A stretch of 22,667 bases of DNA from Gemmatimonadota bacterium (GCA_026706165.1 JAPOZF010000359.1:2997-25663); one strand, 5' to 3'. Counted from the first letter of the stretch, positions 8,505 to 16,012 are shown. The notes: generated by a model from the letters alone, not told the origin. A program made the numbers and translations.

Positions 8505-9437
8505 CTACCTGGCCACTGAAGCCTTTATCCGGCCCCAACTGTCCTCCTCGACCGCGGAGGGGAAGTCATCAGCGACCTCCATGAGCTGAAAATCGGCCCA
8601 GAAATCGGCGTCGCCGAACGCGGCGCCTTGCGCCGAGAGCACCCACCTGCTTGCCGTTCCGGGAGGCACATCCTCAGTGTCGTCATTCTCTTCGTTGTGA
8701 TCAAAATCCTTGAGGCGGGGGTGCGCGCCGATGATCTGACCGGCCTCGAAGTCGTGCAGGGGCGCGTCGGGATCCGCCCAGTTGAAGTCGTCCCAGAAGA
8801 CCTGGTACCACTCGACGTTCTTCCTGGTCGGCGCGAGGCTGCAGGGCTCTCCCTCGGTATACTCGAACGCGTGGTCGGTATATCTCGGGGCGTCGTACCA
8901 GTCCGCATTGGTCATCCAGAACCAAGTCCAGCCAAAGACCCCCCGATGGGTAGTACCACAACCCCCGCTGAAAGACCAGTGGAAGGGTTGGGCGTGGCGG
9001 CCCCGCTCGCGATTGTTCTCCTCTTCCGTCCCGTCGAACCACATGCTGCCCCCCGAGTGGTCGGCGTCGAGACCGAACTCGAAATTGTCGTGGGGGGTGG
9101 AAGTCTCATAGTCGTCGTATTCTTCGTAGGCGAAGTAGATGCGGTTCGTCTCGTCGTTCCAGCTCATGAGGAAACGCATGTCCCAACTCGCAGGATCGGC
9201 CGTCTCGCCCTGGGCGACCCTGGCCTCCGCCTGGTCGTAGTTCTGAATGAGGTCCTCTGGCAGGAGCCAGAACTCCCTCGGGACGATGTCGTACTCCGAC
9301 ATGTCCGCATCGAGTACCGGCACGGCGCCAGCCGGCCACTGCCAGACCGGAGCCAAAAAGTCCGGTGGATCGTGGGCTATGGTGGCCGAGTTGAAGGCGA
9401 AAAGGCCCGCTGCTGCGAGCAGGATCGGCTTTCTCAT
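8505..9437 (-). CDS. Secreted CBM9-like (carbohydrate-binding fold) protein
   Basis: 310 residues from the ATG at 9437, which has a near-perfect AAGGAGGAA Shine-Dalgarno five bases upstream. The frame is open to 9620, but that part lies beyond the ribosome site and promoter. Signal peptide MRKPILLAAAGLFAFNSATIA. The mature protein begins with WQWPAGAVPVLDADMSEYD, like the opening strand of CBM9/DOMON-like domains (usually DGDLSEW). It continues with NRIYFAYEEYDDYET and DNFEFGLDADHSGG, the pattern of a beta-sandwich binding module. It is rich in Trp, Asp and His, with no hydrolase motif. The likely role is binding a sugar or other small ligand outside the cytoplasm; the ligand is unknown. It has its own promoter and terminator, so it is probably transcribed alone. 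Confidence 0.85.
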   Translation of the reverse strand: MRKPILLAAAGLFAFNSATIAHDPPDFLAPVWQWPAGAVPVLDADMSEYDIVPREFWLLPEDLIQNYDQAEARVAQGETADPASWDMRFLMSWNDETNRIYFAYEEYDDYETSTPHDNFEFGLDADHSGGSMWFDGTEEENNRERGRHAQPFHWSFSGGCGTTHRGVFGWTWFWMTNADWYDAPRYTDHAFEYTEGEPCSLAPTRKNVEWYQVFWDDFNWADPDAPLHDFEAGQIIGAHPRLKDFDHNEENDDTEDVPPGTASRWVLSAQGAAFGDADFWADFQLMEVADDFPSAVEEDSWGRIKASVAR

Positions 9438-9440
9438 AAC

Positions 9441-9449
9441 TTCCTCCTT
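9441..9449 (-). promoter_or_regulatory. Ribosome binding site fixing the CBM9-like start
   Basis: Minus-strand AAGGAGGAA; its AGGAGG core is five bases before the ATG at 9437. It rules out the longer open frame starting at 9620. Confidence 0.85.
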
Positions 9450-9474
9450 CTGCGAGGTTGGTACACGGAGCTTC

Positions 9475-9505
9475 TGGTCATGGGTGGAGTCGACGGCCTT
9501 CCGTG
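9475..9505 (-). repeat. 31-bp inverted repeat, arm B, in the CBM9-like gene leader
   Basis: Exact reverse complement of 6694-6724. It lies between the predicted promoter and the ribosome site of the CBM9-like gene, so it would be part of that mRNA's 5' leader and complementary to the FlgD-type gene's mRNA. Confidence 0.9.
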
Positions 9506-9522
9506 ATCGTGTCGGACGCGGA

Positions 9523-9531
9523 ATTGTAGCA
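9523..9531 (-). promoter_or_regulatory. Extended -10 promoter for the CBM9-like gene
   Basis: Minus-strand TGCTACAAT: a TACAAT hexamer with a TGn extension. No good -35 lies at the usual distance. Transcription would start near 9515, giving a leader of about 78 bases that includes the inverted-repeat arm. Confidence 0.5.
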
Positions 9532-9931
9532 TAGGGTACCACAATCGGACACTTCGAGCAAGCAAAATCTTCCGCCTCCGCCGCCCCCGGGGAGCTACGG
9601 CGTAACATATTGGAAAACATTCCCTTAATCAGTGAAGACCCCGGGTGGGAGAACTCGGGCTCCTTATCGGTCTATCCGCTGTACGCTGCAGTGGTGCAGG
9701 GCTTCGAGTGAGTGGCAGCTCCCGTTTGCCAGGGACCTGCCTTTCCTCCGCTGCTCTCGAACCAAAGCCCCTTCCTTCCACCGGCATTTCCGGGCTTCCT
9801 TCGGTACTACGGGCATCTACAGCAACAGGGGTAGCTGGGAGGCCCGCGCGGAACGGGGCAATTTCCGGGACCCGCGCCGGGTTCCGCCCCTCCCACGAGA
9901 CTTTCCGGAATTCTGAAGAGGGAGCTTGGGC

Positions 9932-9960
9932 TTGCAAAACCCCGGACGATTGGTTAGATA
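9932..9960 (+). promoter_or_regulatory. adk: Candidate promoter of the adk cluster
   Basis: TTGCAA at 9932-9937 and TAGATA at 9955-9960 are separated by 17 bp. The -10 is a weak match. The start point would be near 9967, giving a leader of about 105 bases before the TTG at 10072. Confidence 0.4.
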
Positions 9961-10057
9961 CAGTGGTTTGTTCCGCCCGCATGAACCCCATTGCTGCAGA
10001 TGCGGCGCTTCCCGCCTCAACCAACCTCGCCGAAAATCCGCTACCCCGAGCCATTTC

Positions 10058-10062
10058 AGGAG
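10058..10062 (+). promoter_or_regulatory. adk: Ribosome binding site fixing the adk TTG start
   Basis: AGGAG nine bases before the TTG at 10072. It supports that start over the in-frame ATG at 9991, which would add 27 residues unlike any adenylate kinase N-terminus. Confidence 0.7.
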
Positions 10063-10071
10063 AACAGCTTT

Positions 10072-10725
10072 TTGCGTCTGATCCTTTTGGGTGCGCCAGG
10101 GTCCGGCAAGGGAACCCAGGCCAGGAGGCTCGTCGAACACTTCGGCATCCTTCAGGTATGCACCGGCGACATGCTGCGGGAGGCCGTCGCCTCGCAGAGC
10201 GACCTCGGGGTGCTCGTCGAACATTACATGAGGACCGGGCACCTCGTCCCCGACCACCACGTCAACCAGCTCGTCGCCGAGCGCCTTGCGCAGAAGGACG
10301 CCGGCAACGGTTTCGTCATGGACGGGTACCCCCGCACCCTCCCCCAGGTCGATTCGTTCAATGAGCTGCTCGACAGCCGCGGCCTGCAGCTCGACGGCGT
10401 CATCTTCATCGACGTCCCGGACGAGGCGGTCATCCGCCGCATGACCGGACGCCGCGTCGATCCGGTGACCGGGGCGATCTACAACCTCCACCTCGACGGT
10501 CCCCCCACCCCCGAGGTCGCCGATCGCCTGGAGCAGCGCCCCGACGACACCGAGGGCGTAATCCGCGAACGCATGGCGACCTTCCACCATGAGACCGGTC
10601 CCGTGATCGCCCGCTACCAGTGCCTCGGAAGGCTGATAACCGTCGACGGAAACGCCGATTCCGGCATTGTGTTCGAGGAGATCCGGCGACAGCTCCTGGC
10701 GATGGTCCCGGAACCCCGGCAATGA
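10072..10725 (+). CDS. adk: Adenylate kinase
   Basis: Cytoplasmic enzyme catalysing ATP + AMP = 2 ADP. 217 residues, the normal bacterial length. The P-loop GAPGSGKGT is at residues 7-15, close to the N-terminus as the family requires, which supports the TTG start. AMP-binding TGDMLR is at 31-36 and GFVMDGYPRT at 80-89. The LID segment begins GRRVDPVTGAIYN (126-138) and lacks the four-cysteine zinc site found in many Gram-positive enzymes. RLEQRPDD at 152-159 is the usual Arg-bearing segment. The stop overlaps the next start (ATGA), so the small TPR protein is cotranslated. Confidence 0.97.
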   Translation: MRLILLGAPGSGKGTQARRLVEHFGILQVCTGDMLREAVASQSDLGVLVEHYMRTGHLVPDHHVNQLVAERLAQKDAGNGFVMDGYPRTLPQVDSFNELLDSRGLQLDGVIFIDVPDEAVIRRMTGRRVDPVTGAIYNLHLDGPPTPEVADRLEQRPDDTEGVIRERMATFHHETGPVIARYQCLGRLITVDGNADSGIVFEEIRRQLLAMVPEPRQ

Positions 10726-11051
10726 CCGCAGCCGACAAACTGTCCCTCTACAAGACTGGGCTCGACCACTACGCCCGGCAGGAGTTCGAGGCCGCGGCCG
10801 ACGCCTTCAGCAAGGCCCTCGAGATCGATCCTGACTTCGCGGACGTCCACCAGGCGCTCGCCCACGTCTGGGAGAAGCTCGGGGATTTCGATGCCGCCCT
10901 CGATTCGGCGAAGCGCGCCGCGGAGCTCAATCCCGGTGACTTCCTCGTCCACACCAGCCTGTCGATGTTCTACCAGCGCAAGGGGATGATCGCCGAAGCC
11001 GAGGCGTCGAAGGCCAGGGCCGCGGAGCTGCAGGTGCAACAGGGGAGCTGA
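10722..11051 (+). CDS. Small TPR-repeat protein
   Basis: 109 residues starting at the ATG within the ATGA overlap with adk; the frame is open slightly upstream, but that would overlap adk by 100 bp. It has no signal peptide, so it is probably cytoplasmic. Three consecutive TPR-like helix pairs are visible: YKTGLDHYARQEFEAAADAF, VHQALAHVWEKLGDFDAALD and VHTSLSMFYQRKGMIAEAEA. TPR folds mediate protein-protein contact. No partner is evident, though tight coupling suggests coregulation with adk and the downstream dihydrouridine synthase. Confidence 0.9.
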   Translation: MTAADKLSLYKTGLDHYARQEFEAAADAFSKALEIDPDFADVHQALAHVWEKLGDFDAALDSAKRAAELNPGDFLVHTSLSMFYQRKGMIAEAEASKARAAELQVQQGS

Positions 11052-11098
11052 TCCCGTTCCCCGGTGGGGCGCACCATCTGAGGCCGCCCGCAGAAACC

Positions 11099-12214
11099 AT
11101 GTCCTTCCCTTCCCTCGCATCAGCACCGGCGCCGAGGGCTCCCGGACCCGAGAACGGGCCGGGGCCCGGCTTCCGGATCGGCCCGCACCTGATACGCCCC
11201 CTGCGCCCGGAAATGCCGGTCCTCTCCCTCGCCCCGATGGCGGGGGTGGGCAACTGGGTCTTCCGCCTGATCTGCGCCCGCCTCGGGGCACGCACCGTCG
11301 GGGTGGAGTTCATCAACTGCCGGCTCATCGGGGAGAACTCGGCGCGCACCCGCAGGCTGCTCGACTTCTCCGACGCCGGGATCTACGACCGCACCGGGAT
11401 GTCGCTGCTCGCCGCCCAGATCTACGGCAACGACATCGGCCTGATCGCCGCCGGGGCGCGCGAGTTCGAGAGGCGCGGCTGCCACTTTGTCGACATCAAC
11501 TTCGGGTGCAGCGTGCCCCAGATCCTGCGCAAGGGATGCGGCGCCGCGTACCTGCGCGACCTCGACCGCATGTACCGAGCCGTGCGCGCCGCGGTCGAGG
11601 CGGTCTCCGTACCGGTCATAGTCAAGACCCGCATCGGCTGGGACGCCGGTTCCGTCAACATCGTCGAGGTGATCAAGCGCTGCGAGGACGCCGGGGCCCG
11701 GGCAATCGCCGTCCACGCCCGCACCGTGGAACAGAAATACAAGGGCCGGGCTGACTGGGGCTGGATCGCCGCGGCAGTGGAAGCGGCCGGCGTGCCGGTG
11801 TTCGGCAACGGCGACGTCCACACCTTCGAGGACGCCGTCGCCATGAGCGCGCAGACCGGATGCGCCGGCGTCATGATCGGGCGCGCCGCCATCGCCAACC
11901 CGTGGATCTTCGCCGGCAGGAGGAACGTCGGGCTGCCGGAGCGCATCGACCTCGCAATCGATCAGCTCAAGCTGATGGCGCGTTACAAGGGGGACCGGGT
12001 CGGGGTGCTGGAAACCCGCAAGCACCTCGCCCTCTACTTCAAGGATCTGGGCAGGAACTCGGAGACGCGGCGCAGAATCCTGACCACGGCGTCGCTGCCG
12101 GAGCTGATCGAGGTGCTTTGCGCCTGGCGGGAGCGCGGCGCCGGGGAGCCCGCGGCCGACCTTGGGCTGACCCACGACGAGGCCGGGGCTCTGGCCTGGG
12201 GGGGAAACGGCTGA
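11099..12214 (+). CDS. dus: tRNA-dihydrouridine synthase (DusB/NifR3-type)
   Basis: An FMN enzyme that reduces uridine in the tRNA D-loop with NAD(P)H. 371 residues. LAPMAGV (44-50) opens the TIM barrel. DINFGCSVPQILRKGCGAA (132-150) carries the likely catalytic Cys137. VKTRIGW (175-181) is the conserved Lys/Arg segment. VHARTVEQKYKGRADW (205-220) matches the DusB-type signature. GVMIGRAAIANPWIF (257-271) binds the FMN phosphate. The first 24 or so residues are Pro/Ala/Gly-rich and unusual, and the ribosome site before the ATG at 11099 is poor. The FRIGPHLI segment that normally begins the fold lies inside the frame, so a start much further downstream is unlikely. It lies 47 bp after the TPR gene. 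Confidence 0.94.
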   Translation: MSFPSLASAPAPRAPGPENGPGPGFRIGPHLIRPLRPEMPVLSLAPMAGVGNWVFRLICARLGARTVGVEFINCRLIGENSARTRRLLDFSDAGIYDRTGMSLLAAQIYGNDIGLIAAGAREFERRGCHFVDINFGCSVPQILRKGCGAAYLRDLDRMYRAVRAAVEAVSVPVIVKTRIGWDAGSVNIVEVIKRCEDAGARAIAVHARTVEQKYKGRADWGWIAAAVEAAGVPVFGNGDVHTFEDAVAMSAQTGCAGVMIGRAAIANPWIFAGRRNVGLPERIDLAIDQLKLMARYKGDRVGVLETRKHLALYFKDLGRNSETRRRILTTASLPELIEVLCAWRERGAGEPAADLGLTHDEAGALAWGGNG

Positions 12215-12295
12215 GTGGTTCCCTGATGGAGGGGCTGCCTCCCGATCCCGGGGCAGCGGCCGGCCCCCCGGACCGAACTCCTGCACCGCGCCAGA

Positions 12296-12324
12296 TTGAC
12301 CGCGCCCAACGGCGCCTTGATATT
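12296..12324 (+). promoter_or_regulatory. Promoter of the PhyH-MlrC pair
   Basis: TTGACC (12296-12301), exactly 17 bp, then GATATT (12319-12324). Predicted start point near 12331, leaving about 26 bases before the ATG at 12357. The -35 context GATTGAC is the same as at the promoter before the CocE-like hydrolase gene. Confidence 0.55.
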
Positions 12325-12356
12325 CGCCGCCCCTCGGCCAAGGCAAGAGAAACCGG

Positions 12357-13205
12357 ATGAGCAAGACCTTCTGGGATTCCACCCCCCGCCATTTTCCCAC
12401 CCACGACGAACTGGCCGCCCTCGACCGGAACCTGCGGTTTCACCCGGCGCCGGAAACTGCCGGAAAAAGGCTGACCGCCGAACAGCGCCAGTCCTTCAAC
12501 CGCGAGGGATACCTGCTGCCTTTCCGCGTCTTCTCCGACGCCGAGATCGGCCGGCTGCGCTCCCGTTTCGACGGCTGGCTCGAGGAAGCTCAGCGCCAGG
12601 GGGCCGACAGCTACTCGATCGTCTCGGCCCACATCAAGCACGGCATCGTCTGGGACCTCCTCAGGGACCGGCGCATGACCGCATACGTCGGCGACATCCT
12701 CGGCAGCGACTTCATCTGTTGGGGCGCCCACTTCTTCTGCAAGATGCCCGGGGACGGCAAGGGCGTCTCCTGGCACCAGGACGCCAGCTACTGGCCCCTT
12801 TCTCCCTCGAAGACGGTCTCCGTCTGGCTCGCCGTCGACAGGGCCGACCGCGAGAACGCCTGCATGCAGTTCGTCGCCGGCTCCCATCTCCACGGCCACC
12901 TCGATTTCGTCCGCAGCGCCGAGTCGGAGGCCAACATCCTCAACCAGACCGTGCCGGAGGCGGAGCGCTTCGGCCACCGGGTGGTCGACGTCGAGCTCGA
13001 GGCGGGGGAGATATCCCTGCACTCCGACCTGCTGCTGCACGGCTCGGCCCCGAACCTGTCGGACCGCCGCCGCTGCGGCCTCACCCTGCGCTACGCCGCG
13101 GCCGAGGTGCGCGCCGAGTACAACTGGAACTCCGAGGGGGTCGTCGTCAGCGGCAGCGACCCGGGCGGTCACTGGGCAGATCCGCCGCGGCCGGAGGCCG
13201 ACTGA
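12357..13205 (+). CDS. Phytanoyl-CoA dioxygenase (PhyH) family Fe(II)/2-oxoglutarate oxygenase
   Basis: 282 residues, a typical PhyH length. Members hydroxylate C-H bonds of varied small molecules using Fe(II), O2 and 2-oxoglutarate. The iron triad is visible: H140 and D142 in SWHQDASYW, and distal H228 in LLLHGS. A 2-oxoglutarate-binding Arg is likely R239 or R245 (RRRCGLTLRY). QFVAGSHLHGH (171-181) is the usual core strand. No signal peptide. It lies 21 bp upstream of the MlrC-like peptidase gene and is probably cotranscribed with it, suggesting joint processing of a natural product or xenobiotic (inference). The substrate cannot be told: the family is large and functionally diverse. It is clearly distinct from the two other PhyH proteins in the window. 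Confidence 0.92.
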   Translation: MSKTFWDSTPRHFPTHDELAALDRNLRFHPAPETAGKRLTAEQRQSFNREGYLLPFRVFSDAEIGRLRSRFDGWLEEAQRQGADSYSIVSAHIKHGIVWDLLRDRRMTAYVGDILGSDFICWGAHFFCKMPGDGKGVSWHQDASYWPLSPSKTVSVWLAVDRADRENACMQFVAGSHLHGHLDFVRSAESEANILNQTVPEAERFGHRVVDVELEAGEISLHSDLLLHGSAPNLSDRRRCGLTLRYAAAEVRAEYNWNSEGVVVSGSDPGGHWADPPRPEAD

Positions 13206-13226
13206 ACCGACGGTGAAACCCGCTTC

Positions 13227-14714
13227 GTGAAACGAGTCCTCATCGCCGGCCTCTACGAAGAGGTCGGCAGCTTCAACCCCCTGCTCACCCGGTACGAGGA
13301 TTTCCAGATCCGCCGCGGCCGGGAGATCCTCGACCAGCTCCGCGGCACCGACAGCGCCACAGCGGGCGGCATCGCCGTTCTCGAAGCCCGCGGCGACATC
13401 GAGCTTGTGCCGACAGTCCACGCCTTCCGCGACGCCACCGGGGGGCCGGTCGCCGCCCCCGATCTCGAGCGCCTGCTCGAAGAGATCCTCGCTTCCGTGC
13501 GCGGCCACGCCGACGCCGACGGCGCCTTTCTCTTCCTCCACGGGGCCATGGCCGGGGTCGACGAGGACGATCCCGAGGGCCGGCTGGCCGCCGGGGTGCG
13601 GGAAATCCTCGGCCCTGGAAAGCCGATAACCGCGCCGATGGACCTGCACGCCGTCCTCACCGGCAGGCTGCTCGACAGCATCGACATCGTCAACCTGCTG
13701 CTGACCTACCCCCACACCGACATGGTCTCCACGGGAGAGCGGGCGGCGCGCAACCTGCTGCGCCTCCTCGACGGCGAGGTGAGCCCGACCACCGCCCGCA
13801 TCGAGCTGCCGATGCTGGTGCGGGGCGACGAGCTCATCACCGCGACCGGCCTCTTCGGGGAAGCGGTCCGGCACTGCGAGATGCTGGAGGAAACCGGGGC
13901 CTGCCTGGCCGCGGGGGTCAACATCGGCAACCCGTTCACCGACGTTCCCCACCTGCGCTCCAACGTGGTCGTCACCACGGACAGCCACCCGCAGCGGGCG
14001 CGGCGCGAGGCGCTGCGGATCGCCCGCTTCATGTGGCGCCACCGCGCCGACATGCAGGCCGACCTGACCCCCCTGCCCGAGGCGATCCGCCTCGCCGAGG
14101 AGACCGAAGGGCTCACCGTGTTCTCCGACGCCGCCGACTCGACGGCGTCAGGGGCGCCAGGGGACAGCAACGCCGTCCTCCGGGGGCTGTTCGAGCACAG
14201 CTATTCGAAGCGCGCCCTGGTTCCCCTCGTCGACGCCCCGGCCGTGGCCATGGCCGCCGAAGCCGGTGTCGGCGCTGCCCTGACGCTGCCGCTCGGGGGG
14301 ACCATCGACAGCGAGCGCCACGCCCCGTTCGAGGTCGAGGCGAGGGTGGTGAGCCTCGGCGACGGCAACTTCACCTATGAAGGGGGAATTCCGGGGGAGG
14401 CCGGCCTCACCGCGGTGCTCGCCGCGGGCGGACACCGCGTCATGGTCACGGAAAGGGCGGTGATGTGGGTGGGCCGCCGCGTCTTCCAGGCCCAGGGTCT
14501 GGAACCGCTCGACTTCGACCTGGTGGTGTGCAAGTCCCCGAACGGCTTCCGCGTCCACTACGAGTCGATCGCCGCCCGCATCGTCGCCGTCGACCTGCCG
14601 GGAGGGACCAGCGCCAACCTCAGGTCGCTCCCCTACCGGCGCATCCCGCGGCCGATGTACCCCCTCGACGAGGATGCCGGACCGCCCCCGGAGCTCAGCG
14701 GGGCCGACGATTGA
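13227..14714 (+). CDS. M81-family metallopeptidase (MlrC/microcystinase-like)
   Basis: 495 residues, the usual family length. MlrC, the characterised member, is a zinc peptidase that degrades linearised microcystin fragments; most relatives have unknown substrates. The metal-site core is seen at PMDLHAVLTG (D139, H141) and at LTYPHTD (H163). FLFLHGAMAG (101-110) and the Ala/Gly-rich DAADSTASGAPGDSNAVL segment are also family-typical. The N-terminal motif, often HETNTFSP, reads EEVGSFNP here, so a first-shell residue may differ. The start is GTG at 13227; no strong ribosome site, consistent with coupling to the PhyH gene 21 bp upstream. No signal peptide, so it is likely cytoplasmic. Confidence 0.92.
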   Translation: MKRVLIAGLYEEVGSFNPLLTRYEDFQIRRGREILDQLRGTDSATAGGIAVLEARGDIELVPTVHAFRDATGGPVAAPDLERLLEEILASVRGHADADGAFLFLHGAMAGVDEDDPEGRLAAGVREILGPGKPITAPMDLHAVLTGRLLDSIDIVNLLLTYPHTDMVSTGERAARNLLRLLDGEVSPTTARIELPMLVRGDELITATGLFGEAVRHCEMLEETGACLAAGVNIGNPFTDVPHLRSNVVVTTDSHPQRARREALRIARFMWRHRADMQADLTPLPEAIRLAEETEGLTVFSDAADSTASGAPGDSNAVLRGLFEHSYSKRALVPLVDAPAVAMAAEAGVGAALTLPLGGTIDSERHAPFEVEARVVSLGDGNFTYEGGIPGEAGLTAVLAAGGHRVMVTERAVMWVGRRVFQAQGLEPLDFDLVVCKSPNGFRVHYESIAARIVAVDLPGGTSANLRSLPYRRIPRPMYPLDEDAGPPPELSGADD

Positions 14715-14802
14715 CCGCCGCCGAACCGGGATCGACGATACCGGGTGCGGGCACACGGCCTCTCTTCAAAGCAGTTCCATAAATTGACAGAACCACAAAT
14801 AC

Positions 14803-14839
14803 AAAAGGCGCGTCCCGATACCGAGACGCGCCTTTCTTT
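14803..14839. terminator. Bidirectional Rho-independent terminator between convergent genes
   Basis: AAAGGCGCGTC (14804-14814) pairs perfectly with GACGCGCCTTT (14825-14835) around a 10-base loop. It is followed on the plus strand by CTTTC and on the minus strand by TTTTGTATTTG. It lies between the end of the M81 peptidase gene (14714) and the end of the minus-strand PhyH gene (14943), so it can serve both. Confidence 0.85.
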
Positions 14840-14942
14840 CGTTGCTCTTTCGGGCCCTGGCCGGTTGTCTGGAACCCGCTTTCCGCCCTGGAGCCCCAGC
14901 CGCCTGAGCAGGCCCTTCCGGCACCAGGAGGACGGGTGCCGC

Positions 14943-15851
14943 CTACGATCTGGCCGGAACCAGCTCCCAGCGGTGATGCTTCGAGCCTTTGGCCGCCTCG
15001 GCTGCCAGGGCTTCCTCCCACATCCGCGCCCACTCGCCGTGGTCGGTCAGCACCGAGTCCGGGTTTGAGCGGCTGCGCACCACGAAGTCCGGGTAGAACG
15101 GGCGCCCGGTCGGGGTGCCGGTCTTCTGGTAGCGCAGGTCCATGCTCCAGCGCACCGTGTCGGTGTTGTTCGGGGTCGAGCGGTGGGGGATCTCCTTGCT
15201 CATCAGCAGCACGTCCCCCTTCTCCATCGGCAGGGTCAGCGGCTCGACGTCCGGCATCGCCTCTTCGGCGATCACCGTGCCTTTGCCCTGGATGGTCTCG
15301 TGCTTCCACAGCCCGGTCCTGTGCACCCTGGGGATGATCTGGAGACAGCCGTTTTCCGGGGTCGCCGGGACCATCGGCAGCCATACCGTCAGGATGAAGT
15401 GGGGATCCGCCTCCTCCCAGGTCACGCCGGCGTCCTGGTGCCAGGGCGCCACGTGGCCGTCCCCCCCCTTCGTGGTGCCGTGCGGCAGCTTGCCGCGGAT
15501 GTGCTGGATGGGGCTGCAGATGATCTCCGGCCCGACGAGGGGTTCGGCGAGATCGAGCAGGTTGTCGTTGAGCAGGAATTCGAACGACGCCTTCCCCCGC
15601 AGCCGGTATATGTCGAGGTCGGCGTAGATCTCCGCGCACTGGTCGTTGATCAGGGCGAGCCGCTTCTCGAACGGGGCGCCGGCGTGCCGGTCGCCGATCC
15701 TCCCCTCGGCGAGCAGCTCGTTGGCCCTCCGGTCGATGTGCGCCTCGTACTCCTCGATGACGGGGTCGATGTCGCTGTCGGCGAGGATGCCCCGCAGCAG
15801 CAGGAAGCCGTCGTTGCCGAACATCGTCAGTTGTTCTTCGGTCAGTCCCAT
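14943..15851 (-). CDS. Phytanoyl-CoA dioxygenase (PhyH) family oxygenase
   Basis: 302 residues from the ATG at 15851. GGAG at 15859-15862 is seven bases upstream of that ATG; the ATG at 15857 would be too close to it, and the TTG at 15887 has no ribosome site. Iron ligands: H138 and D140 in APWHQDAG, and distal H223 in KEIPHRSTPNN; 2-oxoglutarate Arg R234 or R240 (VRWSMDLRY). Strands ILTVWLPMVPATPENGCLQI and the opening TEEQLTMFGNDGFLLLRG are the classic PhyH pattern. Likely a cytoplasmic small-molecule hydroxylase of unknown substrate. It is downstream of recQ on the same strand (176 bp gap) and ends at the shared terminator. Confidence 0.92.
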   Translation of the reverse strand: MGLTEEQLTMFGNDGFLLLRGILADSDIDPVIEEYEAHIDRRANELLAEGRIGDRHAGAPFEKRLALINDQCAEIYADLDIYRLRGKASFEFLLNDNLLDLAEPLVGPEIICSPIQHIRGKLPHGTTKGGDGHVAPWHQDAGVTWEEADPHFILTVWLPMVPATPENGCLQIIPRVHRTGLWKHETIQGKGTVIAEEAMPDVEPLTLPMEKGDVLLMSKEIPHRSTPNNTDTVRWSMDLRYQKTGTPTGRPFYPDFVVRSRSNPDSVLTDHGEWARMWEEALAAEAAKGSKHHRWELVPARS

Positions 15852-15858
15852 GTCCATG

Positions 15859-15862
15859 CTCC
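15859..15862 (-). promoter_or_regulatory. Ribosome binding site deciding the PhyH start at 15851
   Basis: Minus-strand GGAG, seven bases from the ATG at 15851 but only one base from the ATG at 15857, so the inner start is preferred. Confidence 0.55.
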
Positions 15863-15992
15863 GATACGTGAAAGGGTGCTTTCCCAAAGGTGCCCTTTGA
15901 GGGCGGAGTCAGCAAGCATTCCGGGTTGAATCATTTCTCCCCGATTCTACGAAAATTTCCCGCCACCATCGCCTGACCCACCTAAGGCCGAA

Positions 15993-16012
15993 AGTTGCTT
16001 CCAGTTGCTTCC
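15993..16012 (+). repeat. Two tandem copies of a 10-bp unit
   Basis: AGTTGCTTCC twice head to tail, just after the recQ stop. It is in non-coding DNA between recQ and the PhyH gene. It is probably replication slippage; no function is evident. Confidence 0.8.

Larger units (their letters stand above)
9438..10071. other. Non-coding region between divergent envelope and adk transcripts
   Basis: 634 bases with no convincing gene. The minus-strand promoter, leader and repeat arm occupy 9438-9531; a plus-strand promoter lies at 9932-9960. Open frames cross it, but none has a ribosome site or recognisable product. A hairpin-forming stretch at 9837-9894 pairs GGGAGG with CCTCCC and, inside that, CGGAAC with GTTCCG. 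A small CTGCA/TGCAG hairpin lies at 9686-9699. No tRNA, and no SRP or RNase P RNA signature that I could recognise. Confidence 0.6.

Noticed and set aside
8446..8538. 31-codon N-terminal extension of the TPR lipoprotein
   Set aside because: It would translate the terminator hairpin and bury the lipoprotein signal.
9438..9620. 61-codon N-terminal extension of the CBM9-like gene
   Set aside because: A near-perfect ribosome site, signal peptide and promoter all place the start at 9437.
9632..9916. 94-codon plus-strand frame in the gap before adk
   Set aside because: No ribosome site and no recognisable domain; composition like non-coding DNA.
12228..12242. GGAGG/CCTCC hairpin after the dus gene
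   Set aside because: Five-bp stem without a following T-run; not a convincing terminator.
12039..14042. 667-codon minus-strand open frame
   Set aside because: Shadow of the PhyH and M81 peptidase genes; no recognisable motif.
15871..15898. AAAGGG/CCCTTT hairpin in the leader of the PhyH gene ending at 14943
   Set aside because: Ten pairs interrupted by an internal loop; no known regulatory element matches and it could be chance.
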